17,046 nucleotides of DNA from Sulfurimonas sp. (GCA_015487435.1 WFPU01000165.1:1-17046), one strand, 5' to 3'. Shown: positions 4,872 through 14,614, counted from the first letter of the stretch. The notes: generated by a model from the sequence alone, not told the origin. Program-made: numbers and translations.

Positions 4872-4896
4872 CAAGAGCTTTGGCTCTTGTATTTTT
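4872..4896 (+). terminator. intrinsic-terminator-like hairpin between rplL and rpoB
   Basis: CAAGAGC (4872-4878) pairs with GCTCTTG (4883-4889) around TTTG, followed at once by TATTTTT (4890-4896). This is the best terminator-shaped signal in the window. A partial terminator here would lower rpoB-rpoC expression relative to the ribosomal proteins, as the L12-beta attenuator does in E. coli. The shape is seen; partial read-through is inferred. Confidence 0.65.
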
Positions 4897-4939
4897 GGGC
4901 GCTTTAGCCAAGAGATTTTGTCTCTTGGCTAAAGTGCCC
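4897..4939 (+). promoter_or_regulatory. 19-bp hairpin in the rpoB leader
   Basis: Bases 4897-4915 pair with 4921-4939 over 19 consecutive positions (one G-U, G4901-T4935) around a TTTTG loop. The arms start with GGGCGC and end with GTGCCC. It begins directly after the T-run of the preceding terminator. AAGAG in its 5' arm could also pair with CTCTT of the terminator hairpin, offering an alternative fold. In E. coli a long hairpin in this spacer is an RNase III site, and the same role is plausible here (inference). Confidence 0.6.
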
Positions 4940-4970
4940 TTATGTCGTTTATAAGCACTACAAAAATTTG

Positions 4971-5015
4971 TCTAAGGACGCTTAGATAAAAACTGCTTAA
5001 TACCAAGTATTAAGC
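4971..5015 (+). promoter_or_regulatory. two stem-loops just upstream of rpoB
   Basis: TCTAAG (4971-4976) pairs with CTTAGA (4981-4986) around GACG. GCTTAATAC (4995-5003) pairs perfectly with GTATTAAGC (5007-5015) around CAA. The second ends 16 bases before the rpoB SD (AGAGG, 5032-5036). They form the 3' part of a 219-base leader. Translation control of rpoB is possible but unproven. A weak TATAAG at 4950-4955 was the only -10-like box seen nearby. Confidence 0.4.
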
Positions 5016-5042
5016 TCCACAATTTATAACTAGAGGTAGCCT

Positions 5043-8000
5043 ATGTTAAACACTTTATATTCTGGAAATCGTCTCCGTGTAGACTTTGCCAAAACTCCTC
5101 AACAGATTGAAGTTCCAAATTTACTTCAACTTCAACAAAGTTCTTATGATAACTTTTTAATGATTGATGAAAAAGATAGATCGTTAAGTGGTATTGAAAA
5201 AGCTTTTCATTCAGCTTTCCCTATTCATGATGCTCAAAATAGATTAACTATTGAGTATATAGGAAGTGAAATAGCTAAACCCAAATATACTATTCGTGAA
5301 TGTATGGAGCGTGGACTGACTTATTCAGTATCATTAAGAATGAAAACTCGTCTTGTTCTTTGGGACAGAGATGAAAATACAAAAGAAAAATTAGGTGTAA
5401 AAGATATTAAAGAACAAAGTATATTTGTTCGTGATATCCCACTTATGACTGATAGAACTTCATTTATTATCAACGGTGTTGAAAGAGTTGTTGTAAATCA
5501 ACTTCATCGTTCACCAGGTGTTATTTTTAAAGAGGAAGAAGCTACTACGGTAGGAAATAAACTTATCTATACTGGTCAAATTATTCCTGATCGTGGTTCA
5601 TGGTTATATTTTGAGTATGACCCAAAAGATATTCTTTATATGAGAATTAATAAGCGCCGTAAAGTTCCTGTAACTATAATGTTTCGTGCACTTGGATACT
5701 CTAAACAAGATATATTAAAACTTTTTTACCCTATTCAAACTATTAAAATGGTTGATTATAAATTTTCAGTTGATTTTAATCAAAATGATTATGCCTCTCG
5801 ACTTAAATACGATTTAACTGATACAGATGGTAAAATTTTAGTAGCAGCTGGTAAAAGGCTTTCAGTTAAAAAAGCTCAAAAATTTATTGATGATGGATTA
5901 AAAGAAGTTGAATATCCATTAGAGATATTACTAGAGCGTAATCTAGCTGAGCCTATCATTAACCCTGAGACTGGTGAGATTCTTTTTGATACAATGACTC
6001 ATATTGATGAGACTAAACTTAAAAAATTGTCTGAAATTGGTGTAACTGAATTTAAAATTGCAAATGATTTAGCTGAGGGTGTTGATGCATCAATTATCAA
6101 CGCATTTAATGCTGATGCAGATTCTCTCAAATTACTTAAACAAACTGAAGAGATAGAAGATGAAAATGATTTAGCTGCGATTCGTATCTATAAAGTTATG
6201 CGTCCAGGTGAGCCAGTAACTAAAGAAGCTGCTCACACATTTGTAAGACAACTATTTTTTGATCCTGAGAGATATGACTTAACTGAAGTTGGTCGTATGA
6301 AGATGAATCATAAACTAGATATGAACATCCCTTCATATATGACAGTTTTAACTCATGAAGATATTATTAAATCTGTTAAATATGTTATTAAAGTTAAAAA
6401 TGGTCAAGGTCATATTGATGATAGAGATCACCTTGGTAATCGTCGTATCCGTTCAATTGGAGAATTGCTTGTTAATGAGCTACACAACGGCTTAATAAAA
6501 ATGCAAAAAGCAATCCGTGACAAACTCTCAACTATGAGTGGTACTATGGAAGAGTTAATGCCCCATGATTTAATTAACTCAAAAATGATCACATCAACTG
6601 TTATGGAATTTTTCTCAGGTGGACAACTTTCACAATTTATGGATCAAACTAATCCACTCTCAGAAGTTACTCATAAACGACGTTTATCAGCGCTTGGTGA
6701 GGGTGGTCTTGTAAAAGAGAGAGCTGGTTTTGAAGTGCGTGATGTTCATCCAACTCACTATGGTAGAATTTGTCCTGTTGAGACTCCAGAGGGTCAAAAT
6801 ATTGGTTTAATTAACACTCTTGCAACTTATTCAAAAGTAAATAGTCATGGTTTTATTGAAGCTCCATATAAAATTATAAAAGATGGTAAGGTAACAGATG
6901 AGATTGTATATCTTACTGCTACTCAAGAAGAGGGTATTAAAATTGCAGCTGCTTCAAACCCATTAGATGAAAACGGTCAATTTATACATGAATTAATTAC
7001 AGTTAGACAAGATGGAGAAATCTTTCTTAGAAAACCAATTGAATGTGAATATGCTGATCTTTCATCAAGTATGGTTGTTGGTGTAGCTGCTTCACTCATC
7101 CCTTTTTTAGAACATGATGATGCCAATCGTGCACTAATGGGATCAAATATGCAACGTCAAGCAGTTCCATTATTAAAACCATACTCACCTATGGTTGGAA
7201 CTGGAGTTGAAAAACTTGTAGCTCGTGATTCTTGGCAATGTGTTCAAGCTTCAAGACCTGGTAAAGTTGAAAAAGTAGATGGTAAACATATCTATATAAT
7301 GGGTGAAGAAAATGATGAAATATATATAGATTATTATCCATTACAAAAAAATCTTCGTACAAATAATAATACATCTTTTGCTCAAAAACCAATTGTAAAT
7401 GTTGGTGATATTGTTACAAAAGGACAAGTTATAGCAGATGGACCAAATATGGATCAAGGCGAATTAGCACTTGGTGTTAATGCGATGGTTGCATTTATGC
7501 CTTGGAATGGTTATAACTTTGAGGATGCTATTGTAATCTCTGAGCGAATGATTCGTAAAGATTCTTTTACTTCAGTTCATATTTATGAAAAAGAGGTTGA
7601 AGCTCGTGAGCTTAAACATGGTGTTGAAGAGATTACTCGTGATATCCCTAATGTTCGTGATGATGAATTAGTTCATCTTGATGAGTCAGGTATTATTAAA
7701 ATTGGTACTAATGTTAGTGGTGGTATGATTTTAGTAGGTAAGGTTTCACCAAAAGGCGAAGTTAAACCAACTCCTGAAGAGCGTTTACTTCGTGCAATCT
7801 TTGGCGAAAAAGCTGGACATGTTGTTAATAAATCACTTTATTGTCCCCCATCAATGGAAGGTGTAGTTGTTGATGTTAAAATCTTTACTAAAAAAGGTTA
7901 TGACAAAGATGAGCGTGCATTAGCTTTAGAAAAAGAGGAGCGTGATTATTTAGAGCGTGAGCATTATGATAGACTTTTAATGATTGATAAAGAGGAGATG

Positions 8001-9191
8001 TTAAGAATATCTAAACTTCTTACTCGTGAACCTTTACAAAGTGATATCAAAATTGATGAAACTGACTACAAAGCTGGTGATATCATTGATTCTAACGATT
8101 TAATTGAGGTAAATCGCTTTGCTATGAATGCTATCGTTAAATCGTTTAGTGAAGATATTCAAGCCCAATATAACAAAACTAAAAACTATTTCCAAAAGCA
8201 AAAGCGTATCTTTAGAGATGAGCATGAAGAAAAACTTACTATTTTAGAAAAAGATGACATCCTTCCAAATGGTGTTGTTAAATATGTAAAAATTTATATT
8301 GCTACTAAGCGTAAGCTAAAAGTTGGTGATAAAATGGCTGGTCGACATGGAAATAAAGGTATTGTTTCTATTATCGTTCCAGAGGTTGATATGCCATATA
8401 TGGAAGATGGAAGAAGTGTTGATGTTTGTCTAAACCCACTTGGTGTTCCATCACGTATGAATATTGGACAAATTTTAGAGATGCATCTTGGTATGGCAGG
8501 TCGTGAGCTTGGTAATCAGATACAAGAAGAGTTTGAGAATAAACAAGCAGATTTTGTTAAAAATTTAAGAGAAAAAATAATATCTATTGCTGATGTAGCT
8601 GGTATGATGAATGCGGTTAAAGTTATTGGTGCGATGAGCGATGAAAAATTTTTAAACTATGCTCGTGATTGGGCAAAAGGTGGAGTTAGATTTGCAACTC
8701 CGATTTTTGAGGGTGTAAATCAAGCTGAATTTGATAAATTATTTGAGCTTGCTAAAATGAATCCTGACGGTAAGACTGTTGTATATGATGGTCGTACTGG
8801 AGAAAAAATTAAAGAGCGTGTAAATATTGGATATATGTATATCCTTAAATTGCATCATCTTGTTGATGAAAAAATTCATGCACGTTCTACTGGACCATAC
8901 TCACTTGTAACTCAACAACCAGTTGGTGGTAAAGCACTATTTGGTGGTCAAAGATTTGGTGAGATGGAAGTTTGGGCTTTAGAGGCTTATGGAGCATCAG
9001 CTGTTCTAAAAGAGATGTTAACTATCAAATCTGATGATGTTGATGGTCGTGTTCGTGCTTATAAAGCAATTACAAAAGGTGAATTAGTGCCACCTTCTGG
9101 AATTCCTGAAACACTATTTGTATTAACTAAAGAGCTTCAAGCATTAGCACTTGATGTAGAGATTTTTGACGAGGTGGAAGACGATGAGTAA
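5043..9191 (+). CDS. rpoB: DNA-directed RNA polymerase subunit beta
   Basis: A 1382-residue protein, slightly longer than the 1342 of E. coli. It forms one side of the RNA polymerase cleft. The rif region reads GGQLSQFMDQTNPLSEVTHK (residues 526-545). The residues equivalent to E. coli Q513, D516, H526, S531 and L533 are Q531, D534, H544, S549 and L551, all the sensitive type. GDKMAGRHGNKG (about 1095-1106) supplies K1097 and K1105, the counterparts of catalytic-centre K1065 and K1073. The C-terminus has GGKALFGGQRFGEMEVWALE, which packs on beta-prime. The ATG at 5043 follows AGAGG at 5032-5036. The last 8 bases overlap rpoC. The long leader with a terminator-like hairpin suggests attenuated read-through from rplL. 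Confidence 0.99.
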   Translation: MLNTLYSGNRLRVDFAKTPQQIEVPNLLQLQQSSYDNFLMIDEKDRSLSGIEKAFHSAFPIHDAQNRLTIEYIGSEIAKPKYTIRECMERGLTYSVSLRMKTRLVLWDRDENTKEKLGVKDIKEQSIFVRDIPLMTDRTSFIINGVERVVVNQLHRSPGVIFKEEEATTVGNKLIYTGQIIPDRGSWLYFEYDPKDILYMRINKRRKVPVTIMFRALGYSKQDILKLFYPIQTIKMVDYKFSVDFNQNDYASRLKYDLTDTDGKILVAAGKRLSVKKAQKFIDDGLKEVEYPLEILLERNLAEPIINPETGEILFDTMTHIDETKLKKLSEIGVTEFKIANDLAEGVDASIINAFNADADSLKLLKQTEEIEDENDLAAIRIYKVMRPGEPVTKEAAHTFVRQLFFDPERYDLTEVGRMKMNHKLDMNIPSYMTVLTHEDIIKSVKYVIKVKNGQGHIDDRDHLGNRRIRSIGELLVNELHNGLIKMQKAIRDKLSTMSGTMEELMPHDLINSKMITSTVMEFFSGGQLSQFMDQTNPLSEVTHKRRLSALGEGGLVKERAGFEVRDVHPTHYGRICPVETPEGQNIGLINTLATYSKVNSHGFIEAPYKIIKDGKVTDEIVYLTATQEEGIKIAAASNPLDENGQFIHELITVRQDGEIFLRKPIECEYADLSSSMVVGVAASLIPFLEHDDANRALMGSNMQRQAVPLLKPYSPMVGTGVEKLVARDSWQCVQASRPGKVEKVDGKHIYIMGEENDEIYIDYYPLQKNLRTNNNTSFAQKPIVNVGDIVTKGQVIADGPNMDQGELALGVNAMVAFMPWNGYNFEDAIVISERMIRKDSFTSVHIYEKEVEARELKHGVEEITRDIPNVRDDELVHLDESGIIKIGTNVSGGMILVGKVSPKGEVKPTPEERLLRAIFGEKAGHVVNKSLYCPPSMEGVVVDVKIFTKKGYDKDERALALEKEERDYLEREHYDRLLMIDKEEMLRISKLLTREPLQSDIKIDETDYKAGDIIDSNDLIEVNRFAMNAIVKSFSEDIQAQYNKTKNYFQKQKRIFRDEHEEKLTILEKDDILPNGVVKYVKIYIATKRKLKVGDKMAGRHGNKGIVSIIVPEVDMPYMEDGRSVDVCLNPLGVPSRMNIGQILEMHLGMAGRELGNQIQEEFENKQADFVKNLREKIISIADVAGMMNAVKVIGAMSDEKFLNYARDWAKGGVRFATPIFEGVNQAEFDKLFELAKMNPDGKTVVYDGRTGEKIKERVNIGYMYILKLHHLVDEKIHARSTGPYSLVTQQPVGGKALFGGQRFGEMEVWALEAYGASAVLKEMLTIKSDDVDGRVRAYKAITKGELVPPSGIPETLFVLTKELQALALDVEIFDEVEDDE

Positions 9192-12100
9192 ATTAGTAGC
9201 TATAGAAGTAACTGAAAACAATAGACCAAAAGATATTAAAAAACTGCAATTTCGTCTTGCATCACCTGAAAAGGTAATGTCTTGGTCAAATGGTGAGGTT
9301 AAAAAACCTGAAACTATTAATTATCGTACGCTTAAGCCTGAGCGAGATGGTCTTTTTTGTGCAAAAATCTTTGGACCTGTTCGTGATTACGAATGTCTTT
9401 GTGGTAAGTATAAAAAGATGCGTTATAAGGGTGTAGTATGTGAGAAATGTGGGGTTGAAGTTACTTCAACTAAAGTTCGTCGTACTCGTATGGGTCACAT
9501 TGAACTTGTAACTCCTGTTGCTCACATCTGGTATGTAAGCTCACTACCTTCACGTATTGGTACTCTTCTTGGTATCAAAATGAAAGATTTAGAGCGTGTA
9601 CTTTATTATGAAGCATATATAGTTGAGAGTGGTGGTGAGGCATATTATGATGCTGAAGCTAAAACTCCTGTACTTAAATATGATGTTTTAAACGAAGAGC
9701 AATATCGTACACTTATTCAGAGATTTGGTGAGTTAGGTTTTGCTGCTCGTATGGGTGGTGAAGTTGTTCGTGATTTACTAGAAGAGATAGATTTAGTTGA
9801 CGCATTTACACAACTTAAAGAAGATATTGAAGTTACAAAAAGTGAAGCTAAGAAAAAAACTATTGCAAAAAGATTAAAAGTAATTGAGTCATTTTTAAAT
9901 TCTGGAAATAATCCTGCTTGGATGATGTTAACAGTACTTCCTGTTCTTCCACCAGATTTACGCCCACTTGTGTCACTTGATGGTGGTAAATTTGCAGTTT
10001 CTGATGTAAATGATTTGTATCGTCGTGTTATTAACCGTAATCAACGTCTTAAGCGTTTAGTTGAACTAGAAGCTCCTGAGATTATTGTTAGAAATGAAAA
10101 GCGTATGCTTCAAGAGAGTGTTGATGCTTTATTTGACAATGGTCGTAGAGCAAATGCAGTTAAGGGTGCTAATAAGCGTCCACTTAAATCATTAAGTGAA
10201 GTGATTAAAGGTAAGCAAGGGCGTTTCCGTCAAAACTTACTTGGTAAACGTGTTGATTTCTCTGGACGTTCTGTAATTGTTGTTGGACCATCTTTAGAGA
10301 TGCACGAGTGTGGACTTCCTAAAAAAATGGCACTAGAGCTATTTAAGCCACATTTAATTGCTAAACTTGAAGAAAAAGGTCATGCTACTACTGTAAAAGC
10401 TGCCAAAAAAATGATAGAGCTAGAAACTAATGAAGTTTGGGAATGTTTAGCAGAGATTGTTGATGGTTATCCAGTTATGCTTAATCGTGCACCAACACTT
10501 CATAAACTTTCAATTCAAGCATTTCATCCTAAACTAATTGATGGAAAAGCTATTCAGCTACACCCATTAGTTTGTTCTGCATTTAATGCCGATTTTGATG
10601 GGGATCAAATGGCTGTTCACGTACCTTTATCTTCTGCTGCAATTGCTGAAGCAAAAGTACTTATGATGGCATCTATGAATATTCTTCATCCTGCATCTGG
10701 TAAAGCTATTGCTACTCCATCACAAGATATGGTACTTGGAATCTATTACATCACTTTAGAGAAAAATGGTGTAGTTGGTTCTAATAAATTGTTTTCAAAT
10801 GTTGATGAAGTAAATATTGCTATAGAGCATAAAGCTCTTGATATCCATGCTAAAGTTCGTACTCGTGATAATGGTCGTGTTATTTATACTACTGCTGGTA
10901 GATTACTTTTAAAAGCTATTTTACCAGATTTTGTTCCTGCTGATCTTTGGAATAGAGTTATGAGAAAAGGTGCTATTGGCGAATTAGTTGATTATGTTCA
11001 AAAGCATGGTGGTATTGGTGTTACAGCTGGATTTTTAGATAAATTAAAAGATTTAGGCTTCAAACATGCCACAGAATCAGGCGTATCTATATCTATTGAT
11101 GACATTAAGATTCCAGATGCTAAAAAAGCTAAAATTACTGAATCAAAAAACAGAGTTATTGAGATTCAAAAACAATATGAAGCTGGTTTATTAACAGAAC
11201 AAGAGCGTTATAATAAAATCATTGATGTTTGGACTGATACTAACAATACCGTTGCTGCACAGATGATGAAAATCGTTGAGACTGATAAAGATGGATTTAA
11301 CTCTATCCACATGATGGCTGATTCAGGTGCTCGTGGTTCTGCTGCACAAATTCGTCAGTTAGCTGGTATGCGTGGATTGATGGCTAAGCCATCTGGTGAT
11401 ATTATTGAAACACCAATTATCTCTAACTTTAAAGAGGGACTTAATGTAGTTGAGTACTTCATTTCAACTCACGGTGCTAGAAAAGGTCTTGCAGATACAG
11501 CACTTAAAACAGCAAACGCGGGTTACCTTACTCGTAAACTTGTTGATGTTGCACAAAATGTTAAAGTTGTTGAACACGATTGTCATACACATGAGGGTAT
11601 TGAAATATCAGATATTTCTGATCAAAATACTCTAATTGAGTCTTTAGAAGATAGACTAAATGGTAGAGTTTTAGCTGATGATGTAATAGATCCAATAAGT
11701 AATGAAATTCTTTTTGCTGAGGGTACTTTACTTGATGAAGTGAGCTCTAAAGTGATTGCAGAAGCTGGAATAAAAACTGCACATATTAGAACACCAACTA
11801 CATGTAAAAGTGAAAATGGTATCTGTGCACTTTGTTATGGTGTTAATCTTGCAACTGGGCATATTGTTCGTAGAGGTGAAGCTGTTGGTATTACTGCTGC
11901 ACAATCAATTGGTGAACCAGGTACTCAGCTTACACTTCGTACATTCCATGTTGGGGGGACTGCAAGTTCAACTGCACAAGAGCGTCAAGTTATTGCTAAA
12001 AAAGAGGGTTTTATCCGTTATTATAATCTTAATACTTATAAATCTAAAGATGATAAAAATATCGTTGCAAATAGAAGAAATGCAGCAGTACTACTTGTTG

Positions 12101-13701
12101 AGCCTAAGATAAAAGCAATTGAATCTGGTAAAATTTCAATTGAAACTATACATGATGAAGTAATTATCACTTTGGTATCTACAAAAGAAACATACCGTTA
12201 TTCACTTCGCAAAAATGAGATTGCTAAGCCAAATGAATTAGCTGGTATTAATGGACAAATTGAGGGTAAATATTATCTACCTTATGTAAATGGTTCTGAA
12301 GTAGCGGAGGATGAATCAATTGTAGAGACAATTAAAGATAGTTGGAATATTCCATCTAGTATCCCTTATGCTTCTGAATTATTAGTTGAAAATGGCGCAC
12401 CAGTAACACAAAAAATTCTCGCAAAAGAAGATGGTGTAGTTAAATATTTCTTACTAAAAGGTGATTATTTAGAAAGATTTGAAGGACTTAAAGCTGGATA
12501 TGAGGTGATTGAAAAAGGTCTTTTTGCAGCAGTAATTGATACAAATAACCGTGAAGCAGTTCGTCATTATATAGCTCGTGGATCTGTTATTGTTAGTGAA
12601 GATAATGAAGTAGTTGATGCTTCAAGTTTACTTGCTAAACCAGCATCAGATGAATCAGTAGTAATAGCTGAATGGGATCCATACTCAAACCCTATTATCT
12701 CTGAAGCTAATGGTACTGTTAAGTTTGAAGATATTATTATTGGAACTACTGCTACTGAACAAGTAGATGATTTAACTGGTAAAACTCGCTTAATGATTAA
12801 TGACCATATATCAAGTGAGTATAAACCAACTATAATCTTAGCTACACAAGATGGTGAGCTTTTAAGATATGCAATTGAATCTAAATCTTCTATCTTTGTT
12901 GAAGATGGAGCTGAAGTAAAAGTTGCAGATATTATTGCAAAAACTCCAAAAGCACTTCAAAAATCATCAGATATTACAGGTGGTCTTCCGAGAGTATCTG
13001 AACTATTTGAAGGTCGTCGTCCTAAAGCTACTGCCCTCATCTCTGAGATAGATGGTAATGTTAGTTTTGGAAAGATGCTTCGTGGTAAAGTTCGTATTAT
13101 TGTAACTAGTGATAGTGGACTTATCAAAGAATATTTTGTAGATAAATCACACGAGAGTGTTGTAAATGCTGGCGACTTTGTTCATGCTGGTGAACGTTTA
13201 ACTAGTGGTATTATCTCTTCACATGAGTTACTTCGTATTATGGGCGTTAAAGCACTTTATAACTACCTAGTATCCGAAGTTCAACAAGTATATCGTTCTC
13301 AGGGTGTTAATATTGCTGATAAACATATTGAGGTTATTTTTACTCAAATGCTTCGTCAAATTAAGATTGTAAAATCTGGTGACACTAAGTTTATTGAGGG
13401 TGATTTAGTTTCTAAATCTAAATTTAAAGTTGAAAATGAAAAAATAACTCGTCTTGGTGGTCGTCCTGCAATTGCTGAACCGTTCTTAGTTGGTATTACT
13501 AGAGCTGCTGTTGCTGCTGATTCTATCATCTCAGCTGCATCATTTCAAGATACTACCAAGGTTCTTACAGAAGCTGCTGTAAGTGCAAAAGTTGATGATT
13601 TAAATGATCTTAAAGAGAATGTAATTATTGGTCGTACTATCCCTGTTGGAACAGGTATATATAAAGATCAAAGAGTAGTATTAGAGAGTGAAGAAGAATA
13701 G
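9184..13701 (+). CDS. rpoC: DNA-directed RNA polymerase subunit beta-prime
   Basis: A 1505-residue protein, the other half of the polymerase cleft. The N-terminal zinc ribbon uses C71, C73, C86 and C89. The active-site NADFDGDQMA has the Mg-binding aspartates D470, D472 and D474. The second zinc site uses C800, C874, C881 and C884, with the same spacing as E. coli 814/888/895/898. Further markers are NLLGKRVDFSGRSVIVVGP (about 358-376) and, in the trigger-loop region, MADSGARGSAAQIRQLAGM followed by TADTALKTANAGYLTRKLVD-like sequence. The start is ATG 9184 (MSKLVAIEVTEN), not an in-frame ATG at 9166 lying inside rpoB; AGGTGGA overlaps the rpoB end as SD. It overlaps rpoB by 8 bases, so translation is probably coupled. 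It is about 100 residues longer than the E. coli protein, with lineage-specific sequence in the C-terminal half. Confidence 0.98.
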   Translation: MSKLVAIEVTENNRPKDIKKLQFRLASPEKVMSWSNGEVKKPETINYRTLKPERDGLFCAKIFGPVRDYECLCGKYKKMRYKGVVCEKCGVEVTSTKVRRTRMGHIELVTPVAHIWYVSSLPSRIGTLLGIKMKDLERVLYYEAYIVESGGEAYYDAEAKTPVLKYDVLNEEQYRTLIQRFGELGFAARMGGEVVRDLLEEIDLVDAFTQLKEDIEVTKSEAKKKTIAKRLKVIESFLNSGNNPAWMMLTVLPVLPPDLRPLVSLDGGKFAVSDVNDLYRRVINRNQRLKRLVELEAPEIIVRNEKRMLQESVDALFDNGRRANAVKGANKRPLKSLSEVIKGKQGRFRQNLLGKRVDFSGRSVIVVGPSLEMHECGLPKKMALELFKPHLIAKLEEKGHATTVKAAKKMIELETNEVWECLAEIVDGYPVMLNRAPTLHKLSIQAFHPKLIDGKAIQLHPLVCSAFNADFDGDQMAVHVPLSSAAIAEAKVLMMASMNILHPASGKAIATPSQDMVLGIYYITLEKNGVVGSNKLFSNVDEVNIAIEHKALDIHAKVRTRDNGRVIYTTAGRLLLKAILPDFVPADLWNRVMRKGAIGELVDYVQKHGGIGVTAGFLDKLKDLGFKHATESGVSISIDDIKIPDAKKAKITESKNRVIEIQKQYEAGLLTEQERYNKIIDVWTDTNNTVAAQMMKIVETDKDGFNSIHMMADSGARGSAAQIRQLAGMRGLMAKPSGDIIETPIISNFKEGLNVVEYFISTHGARKGLADTALKTANAGYLTRKLVDVAQNVKVVEHDCHTHEGIEISDISDQNTLIESLEDRLNGRVLADDVIDPISNEILFAEGTLLDEVSSKVIAEAGIKTAHIRTPTTCKSENGICALCYGVNLATGHIVRRGEAVGITAAQSIGEPGTQLTLRTFHVGGTASSTAQERQVIAKKEGFIRYYNLNTYKSKDDKNIVANRRNAAVLLVEPKIKAIESGKISIETIHDEVIITLVSTKETYRYSLRKNEIAKPNELAGINGQIEGKYYLPYVNGSEVAEDESIVETIKDSWNIPSSIPYASELLVENGAPVTQKILAKEDGVVKYFLLKGDYLERFEGLKAGYEVIEKGLFAAVIDTNNREAVRHYIARGSVIVSEDNEVVDASSLLAKPASDESVVIAEWDPYSNPIISEANGTVKFEDIIIGTTATEQVDDLTGKTRLMINDHISSEYKPTIILATQDGELLRYAIESKSSIFVEDGAEVKVADIIAKTPKALQKSSDITGGLPRVSELFEGRRPKATALISEIDGNVSFGKMLRGKVRIIVTSDSGLIKEYFVDKSHESVVNAGDFVHAGERLTSGIISSHELLRIMGVKALYNYLVSEVQQVYRSQGVNIADKHIEVIFTQMLRQIKIVKSGDTKFIEGDLVSKSKFKVENEKITRLGGRPAIAEPFLVGITRAAVAADSIISAASFQDTTKVLTEAAVSAKVDDLNDLKENVIIGRTIPVGTGIYKDQRVVLESEEE

Positions 13702-13702
13702 T

Positions 13703-13838
13703 TTAGTAAGCTCTTACTAAGCAACTAGCTTCACATACATTAGTATGTGAAGTACCCTCGTATTGTTTAGTTTCGGTAAACAAGATTACCATCGGCTCTA
13801 TTTTAAGCTCTCGTGAACATTTTTCCTTGAAAAATATT
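13703..13838. terminator. stem-loop cluster in the convergent rpoC / exonuclease spacer
   Basis: Several inverted repeats lie between the two convergent stop codons. TTAGTAA (13703-13709) pairs with TTACTAA (13714-13720). CTTCACATAC (13729-13738) pairs perfectly with GTATGTGAAG (13743-13752) around ATTA. GTTTA (13765-13769) pairs with TAAAC (13777-13781). AACATTTTTC (13816-13825) pairs with GAAAAATATT (13829-13838) with one mismatch. None is followed by a proper T-run on either strand. They probably help end or stabilise both transcripts, but no single intrinsic terminator can be named. The convergent layout itself is the best support. Confidence 0.45.
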
Positions 13839-13860
13839 CCATACGCTTAAGCCGAAGGCA

Positions 13861-14604
13861 CTAAACGCCGAGGGCATTATTAATCGAATAACGTAAGTCT
13901 TCATCTAAATTTTCCATAGAACTTAACATCCATCTTAAATAACCGGCATCTTCAGTAGCTACTTCACGAAGTGATTTACCTTTATGTTTTCCAAAATTAA
14001 ATTTTTCTATCAGTATTGGCGTGTTTGTTAAGTCTACCATTTTATCAACTGGATTTTCATCTGGATAAATCTTAGTGATACTTTGTTTTAATTTTGAAAG
14101 GAATAGTTTTAAAATAAGCACATCACCTATAGCATCATGTGCTTTTACAATAATTCCGAGGGTATTAGCTTCTTTTTTTTCATCTTTATAGAGTTCCATC
14201 TTGTATCTAAAATATTGAAGTCTATGTGCCTCTTCATCTTTATAGATATGTTTTGCGACTCTAAGGGTGTCTATAACTTTCATATTAGTTTTAAAACCCT
14301 CTTTTTCAAGCATACCTAAATCAAATGGAGCATTATGAATAATCATATAGTTTTCATTTGTGTTTAATTCTTGAAGCCTATTATAAGATTTGCTTCCTTG
14401 ACATTTAGGCTTACCTTTAATCATATCCTGAGTTATACCATGGACCTCCATAGCAGCAAATTTAATTGGTATATCAGTTGAAAAAAATTCATTTTGTACT
14501 TCTATCTCTTTTGCTCCAAGTACAATGTAGCCTAATTGAATCACTCTATCTTCTTCAGAGGTACCTGTTGTTTCTGTATCTAAAATTATATATTTTGGTG
14601 CCAA
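13861..14604 (-). CDS. DEDDh-family 3'-5' exonuclease, ExoX-like
   Basis: A 247-residue protein with a DnaQ-type exonuclease domain followed by a small C-terminal domain. Exo I is LDTETTG with D9 and E11, Exo II is HNAPFD with D95, and Exo III is HDAIGD with H156 and D161. The acidic residues and the histidine would hold the two metal ions that hydrolyse DNA from its 3' end. Residues about 203-245 (FNFGKHKGKSLREV... YLRWML) resemble the C-terminal module of exodeoxyribonuclease X-like proteins. Repair-type single-strand DNA degradation is therefore more likely than polymerase III proofreading. The start is TTG at 14604, with AAAGGA 6 bases upstream overlapping the preceding stop. It lies 10 bases after the 128-codon gene and converges on rpoC. 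Family is firm; exact substrate is not. Confidence 0.82.
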   Translation of the reverse strand: MAPKYIILDTETTGTSEEDRVIQLGYIVLGAKEIEVQNEFFSTDIPIKFAAMEVHGITQDMIKGKPKCQGSKSYNRLQELNTNENYMIIHNAPFDLGMLEKEGFKTNMKVIDTLRVAKHIYKDEEAHRLQYFRYKMELYKDEKKEANTLGIIVKAHDAIGDVLILKLFLSKLKQSITKIYPDENPVDKMVDLTNTPILIEKFNFGKHKGKSLREVATEDAGYLRWMLSSMENLDEDLRYSINNALGV

Positions 14605-14614
14605 TAATTATCCT

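Noticed and set aside
7189..7392. Minus-strand frame inside rpoB, and plus-strand frames at 11450-11635 and 11810-12112 inside rpoC
   Set aside because: Wholly inside conserved polymerase coding sequence, without start signals or recognisable domains.
13811..13845. Possible fourth, degenerate copy of the structured element after rpoC
   Set aside because: It shares a TTTTCCTT/GAAA hairpin and a nearby ACGC, but needs gaps to align and lacks the conserved mismatch and bulge; similarity is within what AT-rich hairpins give by chance.
14137..14319. Plus-strand frame opposite the exonuclease
   Set aside because: Phe-rich antisense shadow of the DEDDh gene, which has all its motifs on the minus strand.
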